Numbered from the stretch's first letter, positions 26,873 through 35,552 are shown. The stretch: 64,000 nt of DNA from CAYSRJ01 sp964521865 (GCA_964521865.1 CAZFTJ010000009.1:98709-162708), one strand, 5' to 3'. Numbers and translations are program-made. The notes: generated by a model from the letters alone, not told the origin.

Positions 26873-27598
26873 ATGCCTGATATTCAGGTCGATGTATCGT
26901 ACAAAGGTGGAGATGATGAAATTGCAGTAATATCGGCACGAGGATTCATAGATACGACAACCGCACCCGAACTGGAGAAGAAGCTTGAAGAACAGTTGGC
27001 ACTCAACAAGTATAAGATTGTTGTTGACCTGAATAATATCGATTATGTAAGTAGTGCAGGCTGGGGTGTTTTTGTAAGCGAGATACGGGAGATACGGGAA
27101 AACGGCGGCGATCTGGTGCTCGTTAATATGTCGCCGGATGTGTATGACGTGTACGAGCTGATGGAGTTTTCATCAATTTTAAAATCCTTCGACGGACTCG
27201 AAGAGGCGATTGCAAACTTTCTGGGAAAGACTGTTATAAAGGAAACCCCCGCTCAACTTCCGGATGCAGGTCAAACTAAACAGGCCCGAGCTGCCGCCGC
27301 GGCATCGAATGTCCGTTCGGCTTCGCAGCAGACCGTATCACAGAAATCGGTTTCCGAAACATCCGCCGCACCGAAGGAAGATGTCTTTGCAATGGCGCAG
27401 AGCGAGCTTGGAAAGAGAATTATTCAAATTATTATCGATAATCCGTACTTCGAAGTAAAAGAAATCGTGAAGTCGCTGCGCCTTCCGCAGTACGGTGGTG
27501 TAAGGGCAGGCGGAGGTGCGGTGAAAAAAGAATTGAAGGCTATGGGTTTGCTCGAAAAATCCAATCGCTTTGAACTGGCTCTGAGAGGACGCGGCTGA
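26873..27598 (+). CDS. STAS-domain anti-sigma antagonist with C-terminal winged helix
   Basis: A 241-residue cytoplasmic protein. Residues 1-115 form a STAS domain with the phosphorylatable serine region NNIDYVSSAGWGVFVSEI. Residues 120-165 are a low-complexity linker rich in Ala, Gln and Ser. Residues 170-241 form a winged-helix-like module (LGKRIIQIIIDNPYFEVKEI and YGGVRAGGGAVKKELKAMGL). ATG 26873 is chosen over an in-frame GTG at 26858 because GGGGTAGAAGG lies just before it. It is the expected substrate of the kinase and phosphatase encoded immediately upstream. A STAS antagonist is normally one domain of about 110 residues; the extra module is unusual and is shared with that partner. Confidence 0.82.
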   Translation: MPDIQVDVSYKGGDDEIAVISARGFIDTTTAPELEKKLEEQLALNKYKIVVDLNNIDYVSSAGWGVFVSEIREIRENGGDLVLVNMSPDVYDVYELMEFSSILKSFDGLEEAIANFLGKTVIKETPAQLPDAGQTKQARAAAAASNVRSASQQTVSQKSVSETSAAPKEDVFAMAQSELGKRIIQIIIDNPYFEVKEIVKSLRLPQYGGVRAGGGAVKKELKAMGLLEKSNRFELALRGRG

Positions 27599-27651
27599 TT
27601 AATCGTGAGCGGGAGGCGGGGCGGAAGGCGTATATACAGAATTTTCCGGGC

Positions 27652-27762
27652 ATGACAAACGTATCTCTTTTCATAGATCTCCACGAAAACCCAAAAATCC
27701 ACGTACAGCACCTTCGCATCCTTATCGGTGATGAAAGCCGATATACAAAGGATATTTTTCTT
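27652..27762 (+). pseudogene. Possible gene remnant cut by the repeat
   Basis: A frame starting ATGACAAACG at 27652 reads MTNVSLFIDLHENPKIHVQH and continues plausibly to TKDIF, then runs into the short repeat copy at 27763 and loses coding character. It may be the start of a gene truncated by the element. No family is recognised and it may be chance. Confidence 0.25.
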
Positions 27763-27804
27763 ATGCCGCCGTCAAGCGGTGTGTTCTTCATGACACGGCG
27801 GCAT
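27763..27804. repeat. Internally deleted copy E of the ATAATGCCGCCG repeat (42 bp)
   Basis: ATGCCGCCG at 27763-27771 and CGGCGGCAT at 27796-27804 are the element's ends. The left part ATGCCGCCGTCAAGCGGT equals that of copy B, but most of the interior is missing. A hairpin TCCGGAT/ATCCGGA (27807-27813, 27820-27826) follows at once, as beside copy A. Confidence 0.7.
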
Positions 27805-27917
27805 TGTCCGGATGTAACCATCCGGATAATATTCGACTGCGTGTTTCTTTTACTCAAGCTGTTTTTACATATATTCTGTCGACATATATTACTGAACGCT
27901 CGAGGATGGGTACGCTT

Positions 27918-30128
27918 ATGGAAGAAAAGACGGTGAATTTCCTTGCTGCAGCCGAGAAATTTTCCAGGGAGGTTGCTCATGTAAATTCGTTGAAATACCT
28001 TTCTCAGTTTGTTGCCGATCAGCTGTCGGCCGTTCTGCATGACACCATTCAATATGCGCTCGTTGATATTAAGACAAACAACATCTATGAGTCCGCTCAT
28101 ATAAACAGCAACATTAAAAACATCCTTCCCTTTTTCCTTGATGCGAAGTTTCTCGAAGAGATGAAGAAGCTCGACTGGAGCGTTATTGATGCGAGGGGAG
28201 TTCGGTTTTTGTTCAATGAGGTGTTCGGACAGCGGGCCGAGCTCAATACCTCCTTCCTGATAATTCCAAAAAAAGAGGATGATGCCATCAGCCACTTTTC
28301 AGTTCTGTGGGGCGGCACCGCACTCGAGAAGATCGAGAAGGAGGATGTGGATTTTATATCCACCATCTGCAGCGTCGCTGAGCTGAAATTCGCGTCGCTT
28401 TTTACAAGGGGCGAACGTCCAATCGGCGACAGGGATCTCAAAAGAAAGGCTTTTGAGCTCAAGGAAATAGCAGGTATGGGAGTGGATCTGACCTCACTCG
28501 GCAAAGAGGATTTTTTCGGCAGCTTTTTGCTCTGGGTGATGGGAAAAGCTCTCAGTAAAACGGCGGTAATATTTCTTTCCACCAATGAAAACAATACGGA
28601 GTATGCTCCTGTCGCTTCTCGCGGAGTTTTGAAAAAGTTTGTGGAGAAGATACGATTTACCAACAATACGAGTTTTGTCAGAGAACTGCAAAAGCTGAAG
28701 ACCCCGTTGATTGTAACCGATATCATGGGGCTTCTGGGAGAAGAAGAAAAAGAAGATCTCCGAAAGCTGGAATCCGTCGCGCTCGTACCGCTTGTTTCTA
28801 AAAACGGGGTTATCGGCATATTGACCCTTGGCGAGCGCATCAATCAGACGTCGTATACGGAAAAGGTGCTGGACTCCGTCAACATACTCTGTAATCAGAT
28901 GGTGATAGCTGTAGAAAATTCCAAGCTTTCAAATCTCCGGTATGCCTTTTCCCGCTACGTTTCCCATCAGCTCGTGGACGGAATACTCTCCGACCCTGAA
29001 GAGATTAAGCTCGGCGGCGAGCGGAGAAAGGTGACGATACTTTTCGCGGATATACGCGGCTTTACCACGATGGCGGAAAAGATGAAACCTGAAGATGTGG
29101 TGAACCTTCTGAATACATACCTCTCCGGCTTGACCGATATTGTTTTTAAATACGAGGGTACGCTCGATAAATATATCGGAGACTGTCTGATGGGAGTATT
29201 CGGTGCACCGATCTCACATTACAACGACACGGAAAGAGCGGTAGTCTCGGCCATCGATATGCTGAAGTATGTGCGTGAGACCAATGCAAAGAGAAAAAAA
29301 GTCGGGTTTCAGGAAGTAGAAATAGGGATTGGAATAAACACCGGGCACGTAATTTCCGGGAATATGGGCTCTGTTGACAGAATGGATTATACAGTGATCG
29401 GGGACGTCGTCAATACTGCGGCACGACTCGAGGGCATTGCCGGCAAGGGGCAGATACTCATAACGAGTGATGTGTATGAAGAGATTAAATACGTTGTGGA
29501 AGCGGAATTTTTAGATACCATAAGCGTCAAGGGCAGGGAGAAACCGGTTGATGTGTATGAAGTCAAGGACCTAATCGCAGGGAAGTACATAAGCGTTCTC
29601 GCGCGTGTAGAACCATATAAGGTCGGGCATTACCTCAACATTGCCAGGGACGCGGAGCTGATCGGACTGAAGCTCAATTTCACGAGCGAAGAGCTGACAA
29701 GGCTTAGATCCGTGATTATGCTTATAGACGTAGGGCATATCGGATTGAATGAGGCGATTTTCAATAAAAAGGAAAAACTCTCCGATGAGGAGTTTGAAGT
29801 GGTTCAGAGCCACGTGCTCAGAGGGTCGGAGTATGCAGCGGTTAAGCTGAATCTCTTTCAGGATGGTATCGATCTTATAAAACATCACCATGAGCTGTAT
29901 GACGGGTCCGGATATCCGGACGGATTGAAGGGAGAGGAGATCCCGCTCTGGGCCCGCATCGTGCGTATCGTCGACAGTTACCATGCGTTGATATCCAAAC
30001 GTCCGTTCCGAGAACCCTATACTGAAGAGGAGGCGATGAAGATCATTGAAGAGGGAAAGGGAACCAAGTACGATCCTGAAATCGTTGATGAGTATCTGAA
30101 TATTTTAAGGGAGCGAGTAAAAGTTTGA
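27918..30128 (+). CDS. Class III adenylate cyclase with N-terminal GAF-like and C-terminal HD-GYP-like domains
   Basis: A soluble protein of 736 residues. Residues 1-360 hold one or two GAF-like sensory domains. The cyclase lies near 365-550: the two metal aspartates are in LFADIRGFTTM and KYIGDCLMGVFG, with the base-recognising lysine before the second, and the transition-state Asn and Arg are in DVVNTAARLE. It should therefore be active, most likely making cAMP. The C-terminal domain near 595-736 is HD-GYP-like (HHHELYDGSGYPDGLKGEEI, IVRIVDSYHAL), but the HD pair reads IDVG, losing the first histidine. ATG 27918 is used; ATG 27906 in frame is possible. It begins 319 bases after the STAS gene and 19 before the PilZ-like gene. 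Confidence 0.82.
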   Translation: MEEKTVNFLAAAEKFSREVAHVNSLKYLSQFVADQLSAVLHDTIQYALVDIKTNNIYESAHINSNIKNILPFFLDAKFLEEMKKLDWSVIDARGVRFLFNEVFGQRAELNTSFLIIPKKEDDAISHFSVLWGGTALEKIEKEDVDFISTICSVAELKFASLFTRGERPIGDRDLKRKAFELKEIAGMGVDLTSLGKEDFFGSFLLWVMGKALSKTAVIFLSTNENNTEYAPVASRGVLKKFVEKIRFTNNTSFVRELQKLKTPLIVTDIMGLLGEEEKEDLRKLESVALVPLVSKNGVIGILTLGERINQTSYTEKVLDSVNILCNQMVIAVENSKLSNLRYAFSRYVSHQLVDGILSDPEEIKLGGERRKVTILFADIRGFTTMAEKMKPEDVVNLLNTYLSGLTDIVFKYEGTLDKYIGDCLMGVFGAPISHYNDTERAVVSAIDMLKYVRETNAKRKKVGFQEVEIGIGINTGHVISGNMGSVDRMDYTVIGDVVNTAARLEGIAGKGQILITSDVYEEIKYVVEAEFLDTISVKGREKPVDVYEVKDLIAGKYISVLARVEPYKVGHYLNIARDAELIGLKLNFTSEELTRLRSVIMLIDVGHIGLNEAIFNKKEKLSDEEFEVVQSHVLRGSEYAAVKLNLFQDGIDLIKHHHELYDGSGYPDGLKGEEIPLWARIVRIVDSYHALISKRPFREPYTEEEAMKIIEEGKGTKYDPEIVDEYLNILRERVKV

Positions 30129-30146
30129 GAGGGGAGAGCAAAACGA

Positions 30147-31346
30147 ATGGCTGAAATCCCGAAAAAAATGACTGTAACGAGTGATCTCGAGAAGACCTTA
30201 ATATTCAAGAATTTAAAAAAATCCGGAGAGCCTCTGCATATCGATGTAAACGGCATTGAGTATGATGCGATTGTCGAAAAATACGACACGAGCAGCATTG
30301 CCGTTCGCCTGAAATCACCGTTCATCGGCGAGCTTGGCGAAATAAACAGCGTCAATTTCGTTTTCAACAACAACTACCACTACTTTCCCGCGGGCATAAC
30401 ACAGATCGATGATCAGCATCTCAATGTCTTTGTTCCGGAAGTCATCTACAAGAATATACTCCGGCAGTACAAACGACTCGACGTTTTCGGCACAGTGTAT
30501 ATGAAGTTTAAAATAATGATTCAATCGGAGAAGAAGGAAATGGAGAATTCTTCTCTGTTGGAAGAGAGGGTTATTTTTCAGGAGGTTAAAAAACCCCGAC
30601 CGTCAATCGATAAGATGCTCACGGGGATAAAGAATCTCGTATCTGAGTATGCTCAGAAGTTCCAGGTCAAGGTGTTCAAGCAGAATGAAAAGTTGAGTTT
30701 CGAAGAGAAGATAATCAGAGATACGAAAAAGACTTTTTTAATCTACGATTCCTATGAAGACAGCATCAGCGAGAAACGATTCTATGATGAAAACTTTATT
30801 ACAGTGGGGGGTGTGTACGAGTATTACATAAAAAGCGGAGAGGTGAGGAAGGCTGTCGAGGCAAAGTTGCTCGATATGCTTCAGCAGAAGAGGAACAGCA
30901 GAATATTTTCGGAATGTTTCGTACCGCTCATGCTCGAGGGTGAGGCGGTCGGATATATACGCCTCACAAACGATGTCGATTTCCACAGAAGTATAAAACC
31001 AGCCTTTATAGAACGAACTGCGCACTACGCCGGGATTCTCGTTGAAGCCCTCGTAAAATATGATTATTTTAGTCTTGAAACAGGAGCTGAATACGATATA
31101 CCTGTTGTCAATATAAGCGCAGGCGGCCTTCTGTTCAGGCTTCAAAAGAGGAACCTTCAACAGTACCTCATTGCGCGCACGGTGATACAAATGTCGATAC
31201 GGTTCCCTCAAAGACAAGTGGAGGCACGGGGCATCATACATAGAATTGACGAAGAAAATTCGGAATACGGCGTCAAGTTTCAGGAAATAAATGAGATAGA
31301 CAGGAAATTTATTGACGATACCGTCAAAAAGACCATGGCTGAATAG
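30147..31346 (+). CDS. PilZ-like protein with GAF-like insert
   Basis: A 399-residue cytoplasmic protein. Residues 1-100 resemble a YcgR N-terminal-type beta domain. RQYKR at 106-110 fits the RxxxR c-di-GMP motif. The second PilZ motif, VVNISAGGLLF (NxSxxG, 320-330), comes only about 210 residues later instead of about 30. Between them lies a region with GAF-like character (FVPLMLEGEAVGYIRLTNDV near 255-280). Spirochaetes, notably Leptospira, have PilZ-related families of this size (DUF1577), which may be the correct home. The gene sits 18 bases after the cyclase and 48 before bactofilin, so it is probably in the same transcript. C-di-GMP binding is inferred. Confidence 0.6.
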   Translation: MAEIPKKMTVTSDLEKTLIFKNLKKSGEPLHIDVNGIEYDAIVEKYDTSSIAVRLKSPFIGELGEINSVNFVFNNNYHYFPAGITQIDDQHLNVFVPEVIYKNILRQYKRLDVFGTVYMKFKIMIQSEKKEMENSSLLEERVIFQEVKKPRPSIDKMLTGIKNLVSEYAQKFQVKVFKQNEKLSFEEKIIRDTKKTFLIYDSYEDSISEKRFYDENFITVGGVYEYYIKSGEVRKAVEAKLLDMLQQKRNSRIFSECFVPLMLEGEAVGYIRLTNDVDFHRSIKPAFIERTAHYAGILVEALVKYDYFSLETGAEYDIPVVNISAGGLLFRLQKRNLQQYLIARTVIQMSIRFPQRQVEARGIIHRIDEENSEYGVKFQEINEIDRKFIDDTVKKTMAE

Positions 31347-31394
31347 CCTTGGACCCGCGTCAGGCTGAACGTTTATTATATGACGGAGGACGTT

Positions 31395-31859
31395 ATGGCA
31401 ACAAAAAACCCGACGGTCATGAACAGTGTTATCGGGGAAGGGTCGGTTTTTGAAGGGAAATTTTATATACGCGGTTCTCTACAGATAGACGGCAAGTTCG
31501 AGGGAGAGGTAAAAACAGAAGAGCAGCTTATCATCGGAGAAACCGGCAAGGTTAAGACTGATATATTTGCTAAAAAGGTAATTGTCGGCGGAACCGTCAT
31601 TGGAAATATACGCGCAGATGAAGATGTTACGCTGTTGTCGACGGGAAGGGTGCTCGGTAATATCAGCGCACCTCGTGTTACTGTGGAGGATGGTGTTGTG
31701 GTTCACGGCGAGATCTCCATAAGCGCAGGTCATCAGAAAGAAATAAAAAGAGTTGTGGAGGAGTCCTTCGATTCGGGGCCGAAAATTGACGATGTTCTTC
31801 TCGAGAAAAAAAGGGTAAAAACAGCGGCGCGGGAAAAAGTAGAGGATGCAGGAACTTAA
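31395..31859 (+). CDS. Bactofilin cytoskeletal protein
   Basis: A 154-residue polymer-forming protein that localises cell-wall or envelope machinery. The core is a right-handed beta helix: GKFYIRGSLQIDGKFEGEV, LIIGETGKVKTDIFAKKVIV, GNIRADEDVTLLSTGRVLGN and SAPRVTVEDGVVVHGEISI, with the regular six-residue hydrophobic turns of the family. The C-terminal tail is charged and disordered. ATG 31395 is chosen because CGGAGG lies 5 bases before it; an ATG at 31380 is in frame but lacks a binding site. The stop overlaps map by 14 bases. An M23 peptidase, the usual partner of bactofilins, is encoded about 2.5 kb downstream. Confidence 0.88.
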   Translation: MATKNPTVMNSVIGEGSVFEGKFYIRGSLQIDGKFEGEVKTEEQLIIGETGKVKTDIFAKKVIVGGTVIGNIRADEDVTLLSTGRVLGNISAPRVTVEDGVVVHGEISISAGHQKEIKRVVEESFDSGPKIDDVLLEKKRVKTAAREKVEDAGT

Positions 31860-32592
31860 GAACAGCGCGGAAATAGAATATATCAAACAGGCCTGCGGGA
31901 TCGTCGCCGATGTGCTGAAATATCTCAGAGAGATAGCGCACAGGGGAGTGACAACGTTGTGGCTGGATGAGAGAGCGGAGGAGTTTATCAGAAAGAGGGG
32001 AGGAATGCCGGCGTTCAAGAATTACAACGGCTTTCCGTCATCGATCTGCACCTCGATAAACAATGAAGTTATTCATGGTATTCCGGGGCCGTACCGACTG
32101 AAAGAGGGTGATATCCTGAGTATCGATGTGGGCGTTAAAAAGAACGGATACTTTGGCGATGCGGCAATTACCATACCGATCGGTCAGGTTTCCGCCGAAA
32201 AACGTATTCTCATGGAAACAACGAGGGGGGCTCTTTTTGCCGGTATAAAAGCTGCCCGGCACCAAAACCACGTATCTGATATCTCAAACGCCGTGCAGAG
32301 TTATGTTGAACGGAGAGGGTTTTCCGTTGTCCGCGAATTCGTCGGGCATGGTGTCGGAAAGAAGCTTCATGAAGAACCGCCGATTCCGAATTATAAAACC
32401 CCGGGGAGAGGGTCGCAGCTTTTTGCCGGTATGACTCTTGCCATCGAGCCAATGGTCAACATGGGCTCCTGTGAGGTGATAATCAAGGATGACAACTGGA
32501 CCGTGGTAACAAAAGACGGAATGGCCTCTGCTCATTTTGAGCACACCATTCTTGTAGCGGACGGCGAGGCAGAGATTCTGACATTGGCCTAG
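31846..32592 (+). CDS. map: Methionine aminopeptidase, type I
   Basis: This 248-residue metalloprotease removes the initiator methionine from new proteins. The metal ligands are visible: SIDVGVKKNGYFGDAA (two aspartates), VGHGVGKKLHEEP (His), AIEPMVN (Glu) and AHFEHTILV (Glu). The segment AFKNYNGFPSSICTSINNEV is typical. The GAGG before the ATG at 31846 abuts it with no spacer, so translation probably depends on coupling to the overlapping bactofilin gene. Confidence 0.94.
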   Translation: MQELKNSAEIEYIKQACGIVADVLKYLREIAHRGVTTLWLDERAEEFIRKRGGMPAFKNYNGFPSSICTSINNEVIHGIPGPYRLKEGDILSIDVGVKKNGYFGDAAITIPIGQVSAEKRILMETTRGALFAGIKAARHQNHVSDISNAVQSYVERRGFSVVREFVGHGVGKKLHEEPPIPNYKTPGRGSQLFAGMTLAIEPMVNMGSCEVIIKDDNWTVVTKDGMASAHFEHTILVADGEAEILTLA

Positions 32593-32958
32593 AGGTATAT
32601 TCTTCTGCGGTTTATTCACGCCATCAGTGACCGTGCCGCACCGGATGATTTTTACACTGAAAAGCGTATGGTGCCTTCCGGACGGCTCATTCTTGAGTTC
32701 AGCCGGCCCGTGGCACGCCGAATGGGTTCATCCGGCCGGAGGCGGGCGCGCTCGTTTCCTCCACCGCCGATGCGCGAGCCCCAATACACAGTACTCTCTT
32801 CCGATTCATTATTCGCACCACGTGCGAAAGCTTCGATAGGTTACGGCGCGTGCAGATACTATTGAGCATCTGCATTCTTTAAAGCGTTCGGCGTCCTGGC
32901 GGCCGCGCTGCAGGTTTTCGTGCAGGACTACCCTGTAGAATATGAAGGGGAGGAGTTG
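32593..32958. other. GC-rich intergenic region between map and asnS
   Basis: About 366 bases with no gene I can support. Short frames exist on the plus strand but lack ribosome binding sites and family resemblance. The sequence is rich in CGGCC/GGCCG blocks near 32700-32765, unlike the AT-rich intergenic regions elsewhere, which may reflect a decayed gene. No repeat-family copy is visible. Confidence 0.4.
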
Positions 32959-34263
32959 ATGCTTCAAAAAGAGTTCTCAATTGCGGATGCAGCCTCGTAC
33001 TGCGATCAGGAAGTAACACTCAACGGATGGGTCAGACACATACGATCGAGCGGTAAAATATACTTCATCGAGATGCGGGACGGCTCAGGTGAGATGCAGA
33101 CCGTCGTTATTAAGGATGAAGTCGATGAGCAGGTATTTATACAGTGCGCTGAAATAAAAATTGAATCGGCGCTCTCCATGAAGGGAGTTATCAGGGAGGA
33201 GAAAAGAGCCCCCGGCGGGTATGAAATGACGGTGTATGATATAACGGTTATTAACATTCCGCCCGTCGACTATCCGCTTTCAAAAAAATCTCATGGAACC
33301 GATTTTCTCATGGAACACCGGCATCTGTGGCTGCGGTCACGCAGGCAGCTTGCGATACTGAGGGTTCGAAGCGAGCTTATACGCCTTTTGCGGTCTTACT
33401 TTTATGAAAACGGATTCGTGCTTATAGATACTCCCATACTGACGGGGTCGATAGGCGAGACCGCAGGAAACCTCTTCGAAACAAAATATTTCGATCTGGA
33501 CAGCGCCTATCTCGCCCAGACGGGTCAGCTGTATTTGGAAGCGGCAACGAGTGCTTTTGAAAGGGTTTTCTGTCTCGGGCCCACCTTCCGCGCGGAAAAA
33601 TCCAAAACACGAAGACATCTGACGGAATTCTGGATGCTCGAAGCGGAGGTTGCATTTTATGATACCAACAGGAATATGGACCTCCAGGAGGACATGATAT
33701 GTTTTGTTGCCGGTGCTATCGGTACGGTCTGCGAACGGGAGCTCGAAATTATTGGATGCGACGCAAAACAGCTTCGCGCCATTGCAGGACCTTTTCCGAG
33801 AATTACATACACAGAAGCAGTCGATATTTTGAAAAAGAGAGGTTTTTCAATCGAGTGGGGTGATGATATCGGCGGGGATGAAGAAACCGCGCTGTCGAAC
33901 GAGTTTGAAAAACCGGTTTTTATTTGCAACTACCCTGCCCAGGTAAAGGCCTTTTACATGAAACCCTACCCGGGGGATGAGAGAATCGTACTGTGCGACG
34001 ACCTGCTTGCACCCGAAGGCTATGGGGAGATAATCGGCGGGTCGCAGAGAAACGACGATTATGAATCGCTGCTCAACAGAATCGAGCGTGCGGGACTGGA
34101 TCCCGCCTCCTACAGGTGGTATCTGGATATTCGGAGGTTCGGCAGTGTCCCGCATTCTGGATTCGGCCTGGGGATCGAAAGACTGCTGTCCTGGATCTGC
34201 AAGCTCCCGCATGTTCGTGAGGCTATCCCTTTCCCGCGGCTTATCAACAGGATATACCCCTAG
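32959..34263 (+). CDS. asnS: Asparaginyl-tRNA synthetase
   Basis: A 434-residue class II synthetase. An N-terminal OB-fold anticodon domain (VTLNGWVRHIRSSGKIYFIE) is followed by the catalytic core: motif 2 CLGPTFRAEKSKTRRHLTEF and motif 3 GFGLGIERLLSWICKLPHVR. SIGETAGNLFETKYF and LAQTGQLYLEAATSAFERVF place it with AsnRS rather than AspRS, and it lacks the large AspRS insertion. ATG 32959 is chosen because GGGGAGGAG precedes it; an upstream ATG at 32920 has no binding site. Presence of AsnRS means asparagine is charged directly. Confidence 0.93.
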   Translation: MLQKEFSIADAASYCDQEVTLNGWVRHIRSSGKIYFIEMRDGSGEMQTVVIKDEVDEQVFIQCAEIKIESALSMKGVIREEKRAPGGYEMTVYDITVINIPPVDYPLSKKSHGTDFLMEHRHLWLRSRRQLAILRVRSELIRLLRSYFYENGFVLIDTPILTGSIGETAGNLFETKYFDLDSAYLAQTGQLYLEAATSAFERVFCLGPTFRAEKSKTRRHLTEFWMLEAEVAFYDTNRNMDLQEDMICFVAGAIGTVCERELEIIGCDAKQLRAIAGPFPRITYTEAVDILKKRGFSIEWGDDIGGDEETALSNEFEKPVFICNYPAQVKAFYMKPYPGDERIVLCDDLLAPEGYGEIIGGSQRNDDYESLLNRIERAGLDPASYRWYLDIRRFGSVPHSGFGLGIERLLSWICKLPHVREAIPFPRLINRIYP

Positions 34264-34379
34264 AAAAGCGGCCGTGGAGGTGTTTTTCTCGAAAAAAGCA
34301 CGGGGAGCTCTTTCCACTGGTTGGTCGTGCAGGGAGGCGCAGTCGACGGGATTTTTTTCAAAACAGCTGCCGGATTGTA

Positions 34380-35537
34380 ATGAAAAATAACAAATACAAA
34401 GGTCGGATATTCTTTTTTTTCCTGACGGTTGTCTCGATTGTGCTGATTCAAAGGCTTCCCTGCGCACATGCGGCGCAATTTTATGCCGTTGAAAAGAGGG
34501 GTAGTATACGGGCTGTTGATGGAAACGGGATTTCGTATCGTTTTATTTCCGGGGCCGAGCTGACTCGGGGGACCGTGATCCGCACGTACAGGGAAGGTGA
34601 ATGTGTTCTCTCAAACGGTGATCTGTTCTGCAAGATGTACCCGTTCAGTAAGGTGAGGATCGACAGCGGTCCCGAGCTTGTCTACGGGAAACTCTCATGT
34701 TCAAAATCGACGGGGTTCGTCGATCTACACTTCTATATATCGGAAAGGCCTGTTCAGGGGCATGCGATCAGAATAATCGTCCGCTCTGCAGAAAGAGATC
34801 CGGCGATAACCGCAGCCTTGTTGCAGGGAAGAAACAACAGACCGCTCTCTTTGTTTCCCATTAGTCGGGGAATATACCGTGCGATAACGGGCTTTGATGT
34901 TGAGGCGTCTGCCGACAGGTACGATCTGGTGATTCGGGCGGTAAACGGCAGCGGGGGCAACACTGAAATCGTGTATCCCTTTTTTCTGAGAAAGGCTGCA
35001 TACGAGCGGGGAATCGTCTATCTTCCCGCAGGAAAGGGCGCACTGTTCGAGCCGTCCGAACAGAAAGAACGGGAGCGCGAACAGCTCAGCGGCGTGCTCG
35101 CGCTCATTTCGAAAGACTCTCTGTGGGAGGGAAAGTTCATCGACCCGGTGCGGGATCCGGTTGTTATTTCAGGTTTCGGAAAAAAGCGGGCCTATTATCT
35201 TAACCGGCGGTTTAACGGATTTCGGTATCACCGAGGCATTGATTACCGGGCGGATCGAGGACAGAATGTGTACGCCCCGAACAGCGGTTTGGTCGTGTTT
35301 GCGAGACAACGAATAACAACGGGAAATACCGTGGTCATCGATCACGGACAGGGAGTATTTTCACTGCTGTTTCATCTTGATTCTATTTCCGTTTCAGCGG
35401 GCAGACCGGTAAGAAAGGGCGCGAAAATAGGCGAGGCAGGTGCAACGGGGCTCGCAGCAGGGGTGCATGTGCACTGGAGTGTGGTTGTAGACGGGACCTA
35501 TGTCGACCCTGAAGACTGGGTCAAGCATGAATTTTGA
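34380..35537 (+). CDS. Exported M23 family metallopeptidase
   Basis: A 385-residue protein with a signal peptide (FFFFLTVVSIVLIQ, then CAHAAQF). The long middle part is beta-rich. The C-terminal LytM/M23 domain carries YHRGIDYRA (HxxxD) near 283 and HVHWSVVVDG (HxH) near 363, so the zinc site is intact and it should cleave peptidoglycan cross-links. Its start has no clear ribosome binding site. It follows asnS by 116 bases and precedes the purine phosphorylase by 15, so it is probably cotranscribed with both. Proximity to bactofilin suggests a role in cell shape, by analogy with known bactofilin-LytM pairs. Confidence 0.85.
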   Translation: MKNNKYKGRIFFFFLTVVSIVLIQRLPCAHAAQFYAVEKRGSIRAVDGNGISYRFISGAELTRGTVIRTYREGECVLSNGDLFCKMYPFSKVRIDSGPELVYGKLSCSKSTGFVDLHFYISERPVQGHAIRIIVRSAERDPAITAALLQGRNNRPLSLFPISRGIYRAITGFDVEASADRYDLVIRAVNGSGGNTEIVYPFFLRKAAYERGIVYLPAGKGALFEPSEQKEREREQLSGVLALISKDSLWEGKFIDPVRDPVVISGFGKKRAYYLNRRFNGFRYHRGIDYRADRGQNVYAPNSGLVVFARQRITTGNTVVIDHGQGVFSLLFHLDSISVSAGRPVRKGAKIGEAGATGLAAGVHVHWSVVVDGTYVDPEDWVKHEF

Positions 35538-35552
35538 ATATTGGAGCGCTTC

